From contig JAEMRT010000007.1 in the NCBI GenBank assembly GCA_016463225.1, positions 43,588-107,587 on the forward strand: a stretch of 64,000 nucleotides of DNA, written 5' to 3'. How positions within the stretch are numbered: position 1 is the first letter of the stretch; each line of letters opens with the position of its first letter. The notes under the pieces are model-generated. The model was not told where the DNA came from, searched no databases, and saw only the letters and a list, made by a program, of their open reading frames with translations. Of the stretch, positions 44,369-52,353 are shown one piece after another. The stretch is from Sphingopyxis sp. Lineage in GTDB: Bacteria > Pseudomonadota > Alphaproteobacteria > Sphingomonadales > Sphingomonadaceae. A program made the position numbers and the translations under genes.

Positions 44369-45576
44369 CGGACCTTCGCCTCCATCGTCTCGGGCAGCTT
44401 GATCGCGGGCAGCGCCGCGGGCGGCGTCCCCTTCGACAGGTCGGCCGGGGCAGGCTTCGCCTGATCGCGCGGGGTCGCGACATCGGGCAGGTTCAGCGAC
44501 AGCACGCCGACCGGGTCGAGCACCACCGCGTCGCCCGCACCATCCCACAGCACCGGCGGAATCGCACCGCCAAAGGCCGCGGCAATCTGCGCCCCGCCCT
44601 CGAACGCCGGGGCGTAGCCTGCCTTGCCGTGCTGGTTCCCGCGCACGATGATGTCGCGGGGCAGCGGCTGGTATTTCGAGTCTTTATGCTCGTAGCGATA
44701 GCCTACGATCATCACATTGGCGGTGCCATTATTGTCGAAGATGTTGTCGAAAATCTCGACATTGCGGTTCGCCATCACCAGCACCCCGGTGCCGGTCGGC
44801 ACGCTCGCGACGATATTGCCCTTCGGCGCGAAATTCGGCGTGCTGTTGTCGTTGACGATATTCTCGAACACGCGGACATTGTGCCCGCCCTGCATCGGCA
44901 GGCTGGGCAGGTCGAACACCAGGATGCCGCCGGTGTTCTTGGTCGCGATATTGTCGTGGACGTCGGCGTCGTAGCTGTTCTCGATCTCGATCCCCGCGAC
45001 ATTCTCGGTCGCGATCGAGTCTCGAACGATGATATTCTTCGACTGGCCGACATAGATGCCCGCATCCGATGCGCCACGCACATAAACGCTGTCGATCAGC
45101 ACGTCGGTGCTTTCGACCGGATAGATACCATAAGCGCCGTTGGTTTCTTTCGGCCCGGCGGTCCATTCGACGCGGAGTTGATGATAGACGATGCGGTCGG
45201 CGCCCTTCGATTTGATCCCGTCACCCTTGGTGTTGAGCACCGCAAAATTGGTCAGCAGCACATCGTCGGAGGTGACCAGCAGCCCCTCACCCGCGCCCTG
45301 CTGGCCGGTGAAGTCGAGCACCGATCCGCCCTCGCCCGCCCCGGCGCCGCGCACCGTGATGTTGGCGACGTCGAGCGACAGCCCGTCAACCAGCTTCCAC
45401 ACCCCCGAGCCCAACTGCACGATGTCGCCCGGTTCGGCGAGGATCAGCGCCTCTTGCAGCTTTTCGTTGGCGTCGGGCGTTGTCGCACTAACGCTGATCG
45501 TCTTGGCGGCCGCCGGATTGGCGGCGAGCACCGCCAATATGCCCAGCGTTACCGCGTGAAAGCCGTGGAATCGCAT
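44365..45576 (-). CDS. parallel beta-helix periplasmic protein
   Basis: A 403-residue exported protein with signal peptide ANPAAA and a long right-handed beta-helix with repeats such as VLIDSVYVRGASDAGIYVGQ and GIEIENSYDADVHDNIATKNTGGI. The fold is shared with pectate lyase and copper-binding NosD-like proteins. It is the partner gene of the adjacent di-haem cytochrome, a pairing seen across Proteobacteria. The C-terminus is Pro-rich and unstructured. Function is unknown. Confidence 0.84.
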   Translation of the reverse strand: MRFHGFHAVTLGILAVLAANPAAAKTISVSATTPDANEKLQEALILAEPGDIVQLGSGVWKLVDGLSLDVANITVRGAGAGEGGSVLDFTGQQGAGEGLLVTSDDVLLTNFAVLNTKGDGIKSKGADRIVYHQLRVEWTAGPKETNGAYGIYPVESTDVLIDSVYVRGASDAGIYVGQSKNIIVRDSIATENVAGIEIENSYDADVHDNIATKNTGGILVFDLPSLPMQGGHNVRVFENIVNDNSTPNFAPKGNIVASVPTGTGVLVMANRNVEIFDNIFDNNGTANVMIVGYRYEHKDSKYQPLPRDIIVRGNQHGKAGYAPAFEGGAQIAAAFGGAIPPVLWDGAGDAVVLDPVGVLSLNLPDVATPRDQAKPAPADLSKGTPPAALPAIKLPETMEAKVR

Positions 45577-45674
45577 CACTCTCTCCCCTGATTTTGAGAG
45601 AACATGCGGCAAGACTTGACGGATGCCAAGCGGGTTGCTGACATGCGTGTAGCTAAAACCGGGGAGAGGTCGCT

Positions 45675-46088
45675 TTGCTTACCAGATTATCATTGGCGCT
45701 CGTTGCGCTTGTTGCCGTGCCATCGATGGCTGCGGCGCCCGCGCCGATCGCCGGGCGCTGGAAAACTGACGACGGCAAGGGTGTCGTTGTCATGGCCGCG
45801 TGCGGCAGCAAGATGTGCGGGCGCGTCGAGCGCCTGCTGGTCAAGCAGCCCGCGGGCGGCCAGCTCGACGAACGCAATCCCGACAAGGCAAAGCGGGGCC
45901 GCCAAGTGACCGGCCTGCAAATCTATTGGGATCTGGCCCCGCATGGCGACGGCTGGAAAGGCGAAGGCTATAGCCCCGAAGACGGCCGTTATTACACCGC
46001 GCATCTGCGCGTGAAGGGCGGCAAGCTGACGATGAAGGGCTGCGTCAGCGTATTTTGCCGGACGGTGACATGGACGAAGATGGGCTGA
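45675..46088 (+). CDS. DUF2147 periplasmic protein
   Basis: A 137-residue exported protein with a signal peptide ending PSMAAA. The DUF2147 core has IAGRWKTDDGKGVVVMAACGSKMCGRVERLL, then ERNPDKAKRGRQVTGLQIYW, and YYTAHLRVKGGKLTMKGCVSVFCRTVTWTK; its Cys residues could form disulfides. The TTG start at 45675 follows GGGGAGAGG and gives the signal peptide directly. Function is unknown, though DUF2147 proteins are common in sphingomonads. Confidence 0.85.
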   Translation: MLTRLSLALVALVAVPSMAAAPAPIAGRWKTDDGKGVVVMAACGSKMCGRVERLLVKQPAGGQLDERNPDKAKRGRQVTGLQIYWDLAPHGDGWKGEGYSPEDGRYYTAHLRVKGGKLTMKGCVSVFCRTVTWTKMG

Positions 46089-46094
46089 CCTGGT

Positions 46095-47063
46095 TCAGGT
46101 CAGCACAGCCTGCCCTTCAATCACGCGGTCGGCGTCCTCCGAGATATCCTTGCGCTGGGTCAGATAGTCGGCGAGGCGGTAGGCGACCCACGCCAACGCG
46201 ACGCCGGCCGGGACGTCGATCAGATAATGCCATCGGCTGGCGACCGCGGTCACGAGGATGAAGAGCAGGATCAGCGAATAAAGCGGAGCCAGAATTTTCC
46301 CGTGCTGCCACGCAAAGAGGAAAAACAGGAACGCGCCCGCCGAATGAAGCGACGGCATTGCCGCGAGTCCAGCGGTGAATTGCGCGCCGCCGTGTTGGGC
46401 TATCCAGTCAGGGCCATGGTTCACCGATCCTCGATGGAAATCGAGCATTGCATGCTGCCCCGTGGTTACCATAGGATTGATACCGGTTTCAAAGATGAAG
46501 GGACCGACCGCGGGCGCGATGAGATAGGCGAAGGTGCCGAGCGACTGTAGCAGGAGTACCGCGACCATCAGCTTGCCAAACTGCCCGGGAGTTTTGATCG
46601 CATGGTACAGAAAGCTGCAGTAGAATAGCACCACAAAGGATATCATGTAGAAATTGGCTTCGAACGGAATCAACCACAGGATCGATTTCCGCATCTCTAT
46701 GCACCAGAAAATGAGCGGAGCAGCCCAGACATCGGTCTGCCAATAAAGGCTATCGTAGCTCACCGAATTGATGTGGGGTATCCAGAGTTTGATGTTGAAA
46801 TGCGCGAAGAGCACGACGACATAGCAGGGCGTCGCTAGCAAAAACTTCGTCGCTACCTCGCGATCTCCCGCGAAAGCAATCACCAGACCCAGCAACCCGA
46901 CACCGAGAACCGGGAAAATATAGTGAATTCCGACTTCTGCGGCGCGACTGCTGGTCGGATAAACGATTGGAAGATCGAATGCCGCCGAGAACAGAAGCAT
47001 TGTCAGCAACATCGCGCCAGCGATCACGATTTCGACCGGCGCCTTGCCGATTTTTAACTGCAT
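46095..47063 (-). CDS. PAP2 superfamily membrane phosphatase
   Basis: A 322-residue polytopic membrane protein with PAP2 motifs: MPSLHSAGAFLFF (the PSxH motif) and SRWHYLIDVPAG (SRxxHxxxD), the catalytic His/Asp region. Several helices precede them. It is closest in layout to inositol-phosphorylceramide synthase-type PAP2_3 proteins, which transfer a phosphoinositol head group to ceramide. Sphingomonads do make glycosphingolipids. The phosphatase versus transferase choice cannot be made from sequence. The ATG at 47063 follows GGGGCGAT. Confidence 0.8.
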   Translation of the reverse strand: MQLKIGKAPVEIVIAGAMLLTMLLFSAAFDLPIVYPTSSRAAEVGIHYIFPVLGVGLLGLVIAFAGDREVATKFLLATPCYVVVLFAHFNIKLWIPHINSVSYDSLYWQTDVWAAPLIFWCIEMRKSILWLIPFEANFYMISFVVLFYCSFLYHAIKTPGQFGKLMVAVLLLQSLGTFAYLIAPAVGPFIFETGINPMVTTGQHAMLDFHRGSVNHGPDWIAQHGGAQFTAGLAAMPSLHSAGAFLFFLFAWQHGKILAPLYSLILLFILVTAVASRWHYLIDVPAGVALAWVAYRLADYLTQRKDISEDADRVIEGQAVLT

Positions 47064-47170
47064 ATCGCCCCGCAACGAACTAGATTTTTTTCGCAATTCC
47101 CGATTTTTCCGAATTTCGTAGCTCGATACTTACCCGACGGAAGTTATCGAAGCGATAATATCACCATTCT

Positions 47171-47186
47171 GGAACGAAATTGTTCC
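47171..47186. repeat. short inverted repeat between genes
   Basis: GGAAC-GAAATT-GTTCC, a 5-bp inverted repeat with a 6-bp spacer, sits 15 bp after the racemase-like gene's stop and 108 bp upstream of the PAP2 start. It could be a weak operator or a terminator stem lacking a T tract. The rest of this AT-rich 137-bp gap shows nothing identifiable. Confidence 0.3.
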
Positions 47187-47200
47187 GCCCAATATGCCGC

Positions 47201-47899
47201 CTAGGACACCTCGCCGAGGATCCAGTCCACCCCCGCCGCGACATGGATCCGCGTCGTGTCGTAAATCGGCAGCACATTGGCGTCGGGATCGACCAGCATC
47301 ACCAGTTCGGTGCACGCCAGCACGATCGCCTGGATGTCCTGTTTGGCGATGTCGGTGATGAAGGTTTTCATCGTGCGCCGCGAGCTTTCGTTCGCCTTGC
47401 CCTGCATCAGCTCTTCGTAAATGATCCGGTCGATCTCGTCGGCGCGGCTCATGTCATAGGGCGCCAGCGTCAGCCCATGGCCGACCAGCCGCTGGCGAAA
47501 CCAGGCTTCGGTCATCACATTGCGCGTGCCGATCACCGCCGCCGCCTTGATTCCGTCGGCCTTCATCTTCGCGCCGGTTTCGTCGACGATATGGAGCAGC
47601 GGGATCGACACCGCGGCGGCGACATCCTCGGCCACCTTGTGCATCGAATTGGCCGCGATCATCAGCGCGGTCGCGCCCGCCGCTTCCAGCCGCTGAGCCG
47701 ATGCGATCAGCACCTCTTTGGCATGCGTCCATTGTTCGGGCGTCGTCAGCCGCGACAGGTCGCAATAATTCAGGCTTTCAAGCATGATCGGCGCCGAGCA
47801 GGCGGTGCCCAGCCGCTTTTGTACCCCCTTGTTGAGGTGCCGGTAATAGAGCTCGGTCGAAGCCCAGCTCATCCCGCCGATCAGGCCAATTTTACGCAT
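47201..47899 (-). CDS. Asp/Glu racemase family protein with altered catalytic site
   Basis: A 232-residue protein of the aspartate/glutamate racemase superfamily (YgeA/RacX-like), starting IGLIGGMSWASTELYYRHLN. The second catalytic Cys is present (VLACTEL, C196). The first one, normally in a [P/L]C[T/N]NT-H context, is replaced: IAANSMHK (82-87) has Ala where Cys is expected. The racemase reaction may therefore be lost or one-sided, as in some lyases or isomerases of the fold. No linked gene clarifies the substrate. Confidence 0.82.
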   Translation of the reverse strand: MRKIGLIGGMSWASTELYYRHLNKGVQKRLGTACSAPIMLESLNYCDLSRLTTPEQWTHAKEVLIASAQRLEAAGATALMIAANSMHKVAEDVAAAVSIPLLHIVDETGAKMKADGIKAAAVIGTRNVMTEAWFRQRLVGHGLTLAPYDMSRADEIDRIIYEELMQGKANESSRRTMKTFITDIAKQDIQAIVLACTELVMLVDPDANVLPIYDTTRIHVAAGVDWILGEVS

Positions 47900-48040
47900 A
47901 ATTCACATCCTCGGTTGCCGGATTTTTCCGGGCCTTAACGACAACGAGCCGCCGGGTCGAGGCACTGCTTGACCCGGCGCGCCGAATATCGTTCATCGCC
48001 GGGAGCGGTCGGGCGGCCGCGGTGACAGGAGATGGCGACG

Positions 48041-48448
48041 ATGGATCCAATACGCAAATGGGGCTGGATCTATTTTGCGGCGCTGATCGCGGTGGTCGTC
48101 GTCGGCTACATCCCGGCGTTCGAGGATGCCGATGGCAATCTGTTCGGCCTGTTCAAGCTCGACCTGTATGACGACGCGCTCCACCTGGCCTCGGGCCTCT
48201 GGGGCGGGATCGCAGCCTGGCATTCACGCCGCGCCGCCGAACAATATTTCAGGATCTTCGGCCCGCTCTATTTCCTCGACGGCGTCCTCGGACTCATCAC
48301 CGGCATGGGCTATCTCGACGGCGGCATCTTTCTGTACGGACCGATCGATCTGCCGCTGATCACGCGCTTCTTCGCCAATCTGCCACATCTCATCCTTGGC
48401 GGCTGGGCCGCCTATGTCGGCTATGCGATGGTGCGGACGTCGGCGTGA
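48041..48448 (+). CDS. small polytopic membrane protein, unknown function
   Basis: A 135-residue membrane protein with about four helices: one N-terminal (WIYFAALIAVVVVGYIPAF), then HLASGLWGGIAAW, FLDGVLGLITGMGYLDGG and LPHLILGGWAAYVGYAMV. The pattern of Gly and acid residues (EDADGNLFGLF) is conserved in similar small proteins. The ATG at 48041 is 9 nt after AGGAG; the one at 48032 is too close to it. It overlaps the next gene by 4 nt (GTGA), so these three genes form a unit. Confidence 0.7.
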   Translation: MDPIRKWGWIYFAALIAVVVVGYIPAFEDADGNLFGLFKLDLYDDALHLASGLWGGIAAWHSRRAAEQYFRIFGPLYFLDGVLGLITGMGYLDGGIFLYGPIDLPLITRFFANLPHLILGGWAAYVGYAMVRTSA

Positions 48449-49506
48449 GCGGCACAGGGAAACGCCGGTTCAAGAAACGCTATGCGCTGGCGCTGCTGCT
48501 CGTGGCGCTGATCGCGTGGCCAATTCTCTATATCGAACTGGGCTGCAGCTCGGCTGCCGGAACAACCACCGCCTATCGCCCGCTGCTCACACAAAAGGCC
48601 GACCAGCGGCCCGAAGCGCGCACTTTGCTCACCTATCCCGAATGGCATATCGTCTATTCGGCCGAAAGCCTTGGCCGCCATCTCGCCGACAAGCCGCCGA
48701 GTGGCTATCGCTACCTGCGCGACGTCGGCAGTTTCTGGTCGAGCTATTGCGCGCTCAACCGTGCCGCCGACCCTGCGGATGCCGGTGACGCCAAGGTCAT
48801 GCTCTATACGATCGGCATCAGCTTCAGCGCCGAAATGATCGTCAAGGCGGGGTGGGAAAACACAATCGGTCGCCTCTTCGAATGGGTCGGCGACTACGAT
48901 AGCCCCGAGGATAGACACGCCGCCGGAGTGCAGCAACGCTATGGCAAATTCATGAACGAAACGCCCTGGTACCAATTCCCCTTCGGCCAGGCGTTCAGCG
49001 GGCTGTGGCGGACCGATTTCGGGGGCGTGCGCAGCTTTGAGCGGCGCATCGCGCTCAGCCTCGAATATGGGGTTAAGACCGGCTATGCAAAGCTGATCGG
49101 CTGGGCCAGCGGCACCGCGCTCGGCGCCGACGAAACCGACATGCGCATCGTTCTTGCCGCGACGCCGCAGCAAGTGACGGCGATCGATCCGCGGCTCAAG
49201 ATCCTGTCGACCGGCCCCGCTGGAACGATCGTCGATACACCGCGCTATGCCCAGTTCACCGACCTGGCGCAAAAGATCGCGGCCGCGGGCGTCCCTTTCC
49301 GCGAGATCGCTGGCAACGACGACATTTTCATCACCATCGTCGCTCCCGCCGTAAAGCCCGCCGGCACGCCGCTGCTGACGATGGCGCTCGGCGACCGGCC
49401 GGGGTGGGAACGGCGCGGTTACCGGATCAAGGTCGCGGCGCTGTCGTCGACGATCGCCGCACTCCCCGCGACGGGCGCGACGCTCGAACATATCTACGAC
49501 TATTGA
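48445..49506 (+). CDS. exported protein, no recognised domain
   Basis: A 353-residue protein starting with a basic N-terminus and one hydrophobic helix (YALALLLVALIAWPILYIELG), a signal anchor or, given GCSS, a possible non-canonical lipobox. The mature part is compact and aromatic-rich, with TYPEWHIVYSAESLGRHL, FWSSYCALNRAAD and GKFMNETPWYQFPFG. I do not recognise the family. It is translationally coupled to its neighbours on both sides, so it may act with them in the envelope. Confidence 0.6.
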   Translation: MSGTGKRRFKKRYALALLLVALIAWPILYIELGCSSAAGTTTAYRPLLTQKADQRPEARTLLTYPEWHIVYSAESLGRHLADKPPSGYRYLRDVGSFWSSYCALNRAADPADAGDAKVMLYTIGISFSAEMIVKAGWENTIGRLFEWVGDYDSPEDRHAAGVQQRYGKFMNETPWYQFPFGQAFSGLWRTDFGGVRSFERRIALSLEYGVKTGYAKLIGWASGTALGADETDMRIVLAATPQQVTAIDPRLKILSTGPAGTIVDTPRYAQFTDLAQKIAAAGVPFREIAGNDDIFITIVAPAVKPAGTPLLTMALGDRPGWERRGYRIKVAALSSTIAALPATGATLEHIYDY

Positions 49507-49799
49507 TGAAACGCACGCTGCTCGGCGCCGCCCTCGCGCTCCTCGGCTGGGGAGTGATCATGCTCGCCATGCCCTTCGTCGGCCCGGCGGGGCGACAGGT
49601 CGCGGTGACCGGCGATACCCGCGAGGCGCTGCGCACCATCGCCGCCGCGAACGGGCGCGTCGTCGTTGTCCGGAAAAATGCGGTCATTGCGGTATCGAAC
49701 GACGGCGGCAGCTTCGCGTTTCGCCTGTATCGGCACGGCGCGCCGCTGGTGATCGAAGGCCGCATTGCCGCCACCTGCTTCCCGCTTACTACACGCTAG
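49506..49799 (+). CDS. small exported protein, unknown function
   Basis: A 97-residue protein with an N-terminal hydrophobic helix (LLGAALALLGWGVIMLAMPFVG), a basic/Gly-rich segment and a beta-like end (FRLYRHGAPLVIEGRIAA). The ATG at 49506 overlaps the previous stop (TGATG). No domain is recognisable. Its last 11 nt overlap the 3' end of the convergent FAD-oxidase gene. The three genes at 48041-49799 form a probable operon. Confidence 0.6.
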   Translation: MKRTLLGAALALLGWGVIMLAMPFVGPAGRQVAVTGDTREALRTIAAANGRVVVVRKNAVIAVSNDGGSFAFRLYRHGAPLVIEGRIAATCFPLTTR

Positions 49800-51369
49800 G
49801 CGTTCGCGGCGGCGCGTAACGCTCGTACCAGCTGTTGCGGAACAACTCACCGGGATCCCACTTCCGCTTCTCGGCCACGAAAGCATCGAACTCGGGATAC
49901 GCTCGCCGCAATTGTTCGGGCGAATAATGAAGCTGGTAGGGCAGGAAGAAGCGACCGCCATGCTCCGCAGTCAGGTCGATCAGCGCGCGCGTCAGCTCCG
50001 CCATCTCTTCATTGCCCGCCGCGTCGGTCGGCTGGTTGATATAGAGGACGACCGAAAAAGCACGCGCCGGCGCATAGCTCAGCGCATTATCCTCCTTGTC
50101 GACGGCGCGGATCGACGCGTTGAGCAAGTTTGTCCGATGCCGCTGGAACAGCGCCCGCATCCTGGCGACGAAGGGCAATAGCTCAGCGCGTGGCACGAAA
50201 TACTCGTGGAGGATGTCGGTTTCGTCGCGAAGATTGTTGTAAAGATAGGGTACCGAATCATGCATCGGGTCGTTGCGCGACACTAGGCAAGCCTCGCCGT
50301 CCTGCATCGCCTGCGCGCGCGTGACGGTGCAGCTTTCGATGCGATGCTCGATATTCTTCTCGCTCCACCATTTCAGCGATTTGAGCCAGTTCGCCCGCTT
50401 CGACATGTTGACCGTCAACCGCCGCAGCTTGACCGATCCGACTTCGGACAGCGGCGCCCGCTCCATCCCCGTCTCGTCGGGGAGTTTGGCGTAGCTATAG
50501 ACGAGCGCCTCATCGAGCAGGTTGCCCGGCGCCGTGGACAAATGCGTATAGGTAAGCCCGACATCCGGATCGTCCTCGAGCGCCGCAAAGGTTGCCGAAA
50601 AATCCTTTGTCGCGATCACCGCGCGGCTGGATTGGTAGATGTCGTTCGGTACCACATCGAGCGTCGCTTCGGTGACGATCCCGAACAAACCATAGCCGCC
50701 GACAACATGGCGGAACAGCTCAGGATTTTCCTCGCGCGAGGCCGTGACGATGCTGCCGTCGGCGAGCATCAGGCGGAGCGAGCGGATCGACCCCATCAGC
50801 GCCCCGGCGCGGTGATCCATCCCGTGCGCATTGACCGCAATCGAGCCGCCGACCGTAAACACGTCGGTCGACTGCATCGCCTTCACGGCAAACTCCGGGT
50901 GGATGCTGTTCTGGATGTCGTGCCAGCGCGCGCCCGCGCCGACGGAAATCGTGCGCGCAGCCTTGTCGAGCCGGATCGCGTTCATCCGCCGCATGTCGAT
51001 GACGACGCCGCCCTTGGCGAAGGCCTGACCACCCATGCTGTGCTTGGCGCCGGCGGCGGTTACCGGCAGCTTGTTCGCGCGCGCAAAAGCGATCGCATCC
51101 CCCAGCTGTGCTTCGGTCGCTGGCGCAACGATGCCGCGGATCGTGGTACGGTTCAGACAGCTTTCGTCGTTGATCGTGCCGCCGGCCTGCGTCCATTCAG
51201 GCTCGGCCGCAGCGCCCGCGCGCACTTTGCTGATCGCGCGGTCGGCTACCGACGGTCCGCAATCCTTCGTCCCCTCTGGATCGGCCGCCATCGGTGCCGC
51301 CCAGATCGCCGCGCCCGTGGCGGACACCGCAACAACCCCACCGGCCACCCAGCGCTTCTTGACCATCAT
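49789..51369 (-). CDS. FAD-binding oxidase (lactone-oxidase-like)
   Basis: A 526-residue flavoprotein of the VAO/PCMH family with a membrane-anchor or signal segment (WVAGGVVAVSATGAAIWAA). The FAD-binding domain has AAGAKHSMGGQAFAKGG, with His in the position often covalently bound to FAD, and SIAVNAHGMDHRAGALMGSI. The C-terminal domain ends FRNSWYERY, as in sugar-lactone oxidases. It overlaps the upstream hydrolase by 4 nt. The substrate is unknown. Confidence 0.85.
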   Translation of the reverse strand: MMVKKRWVAGGVVAVSATGAAIWAAPMAADPEGTKDCGPSVADRAISKVRAGAAAEPEWTQAGGTINDESCLNRTTIRGIVAPATEAQLGDAIAFARANKLPVTAAGAKHSMGGQAFAKGGVVIDMRRMNAIRLDKAARTISVGAGARWHDIQNSIHPEFAVKAMQSTDVFTVGGSIAVNAHGMDHRAGALMGSIRSLRLMLADGSIVTASREENPELFRHVVGGYGLFGIVTEATLDVVPNDIYQSSRAVIATKDFSATFAALEDDPDVGLTYTHLSTAPGNLLDEALVYSYAKLPDETGMERAPLSEVGSVKLRRLTVNMSKRANWLKSLKWWSEKNIEHRIESCTVTRAQAMQDGEACLVSRNDPMHDSVPYLYNNLRDETDILHEYFVPRAELLPFVARMRALFQRHRTNLLNASIRAVDKEDNALSYAPARAFSVVLYINQPTDAAGNEEMAELTRALIDLTAEHGGRFFLPYQLHYSPEQLRRAYPEFDAFVAEKRKWDPGELFRNSWYERYAPPRTPSV

Positions 51370-52337
51370 TGTCCCCGTGTCACGGCAGCCAGGCTGCGGT
51401 CGAGCGCGGCCTGGAAGCCCTTTGGATCCTCGATGTGCGGAATATGCCCCACCCCGGCAAGATAGACAGCCGACCGGGGTTTAAGCAATGCTTCCAGTTC
51501 CTTGCCCTGCGCCGGTGGCGTCACGGTATCGGCCGCACCCCAGATGATCGCGCTCGGCGCCCTGATGGCGCGAAGCCCTACCCGCGTCCGGCTTTTCGCC
51601 CCGTCGTTGGCCGTCATCAATTGCGGCAGCCATTCGGCATAGGCAGCGGTCGTACCCTCGCGCCGCATCGGCTGTTTCAGCGTTTCGATCCAGGGATCGG
51701 CCGCGGCCTTGCGCGCGAGGAAGGATCGCACGAGCGGCCCGGTAAGCGGCGGATTGGTCACCGACGCCGACGTGACCGCCTGCCCAAGCGGCGCGAAGGA
51801 CAAGATGGCTGCAGCGGCGCCGCGCCCCTCGGGTGGGTCGAGCTTGCCGAGCGCGGCATCGACGAGCACCAGCCCTTCGACCAGCCCGGCATGCTTGCCC
51901 GCCGCCAGTTCGACACCAGCACCCGCGCCGAAGCTATGCCCGACCACGATCGCCGGGCCGCCGGTCGCGCGGAGCAGCTGGGCAAGCCGGTCGGCCTGCG
52001 CGACACGATTGTAGCGCACCTGGGGGTCGCGTTCGGACCAGCCGAAAGGCGGCGTATCGACCGCGATCACGCGCCAGCCCTGCGCCGCAAGATGCGCCGA
52101 AACGTCGCGCCAGAAGCCGCTCCACGCCGCCGTCCCGTGGAGCAGCATCACCCGGCGGCCGGTCTCCGGCCCCGACATCTGCACTGCCATCTTGCCATAG
52201 CTTGTGGCGACCATCGTCATTTGCGGCGGAATCGGCACCGGCCCCTCGCGCCACCAAGCGGCAACGCGAAATCCGGTCAGCAGGACGAGCAGCGCAAGGA
52301 TCAGTCCCCCGCACAGTCTCCACAGCAACCGCATCAC
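51366..52337 (-). CDS. alpha/beta hydrolase, membrane-anchored
   Basis: A 323-residue hydrolase. It has an N-terminal hydrophobic helix (GLILALLVLLTGFRVAAWW) and an alpha/beta fold with oxyanion region LLHGTAAWSGFW, the nucleophile GHSFGAG and the C-terminal VGHIPHIEDP. It overlaps the FAD-oxidase by 4 nt, so the two are coupled and may act on related substrates. It lies 16 nt downstream of pntB and could be co-transcribed. Confidence 0.87.
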   Translation of the reverse strand: MMRLLWRLCGGLILALLVLLTGFRVAAWWREGPVPIPPQMTMVATSYGKMAVQMSGPETGRRVMLLHGTAAWSGFWRDVSAHLAAQGWRVIAVDTPPFGWSERDPQVRYNRVAQADRLAQLLRATGGPAIVVGHSFGAGAGVELAAGKHAGLVEGLVLVDAALGKLDPPEGRGAAAAILSFAPLGQAVTSASVTNPPLTGPLVRSFLARKAAADPWIETLKQPMRREGTTAAYAEWLPQLMTANDGAKSRTRVGLRAIRAPSAIIWGAADTVTPPAQGKELEALLKPRSAVYLAGVGHIPHIEDPKGFQAALDRSLAAVTRGQ

Positions 52338-52353
52338 GCGGGGTCGCGCGGCC

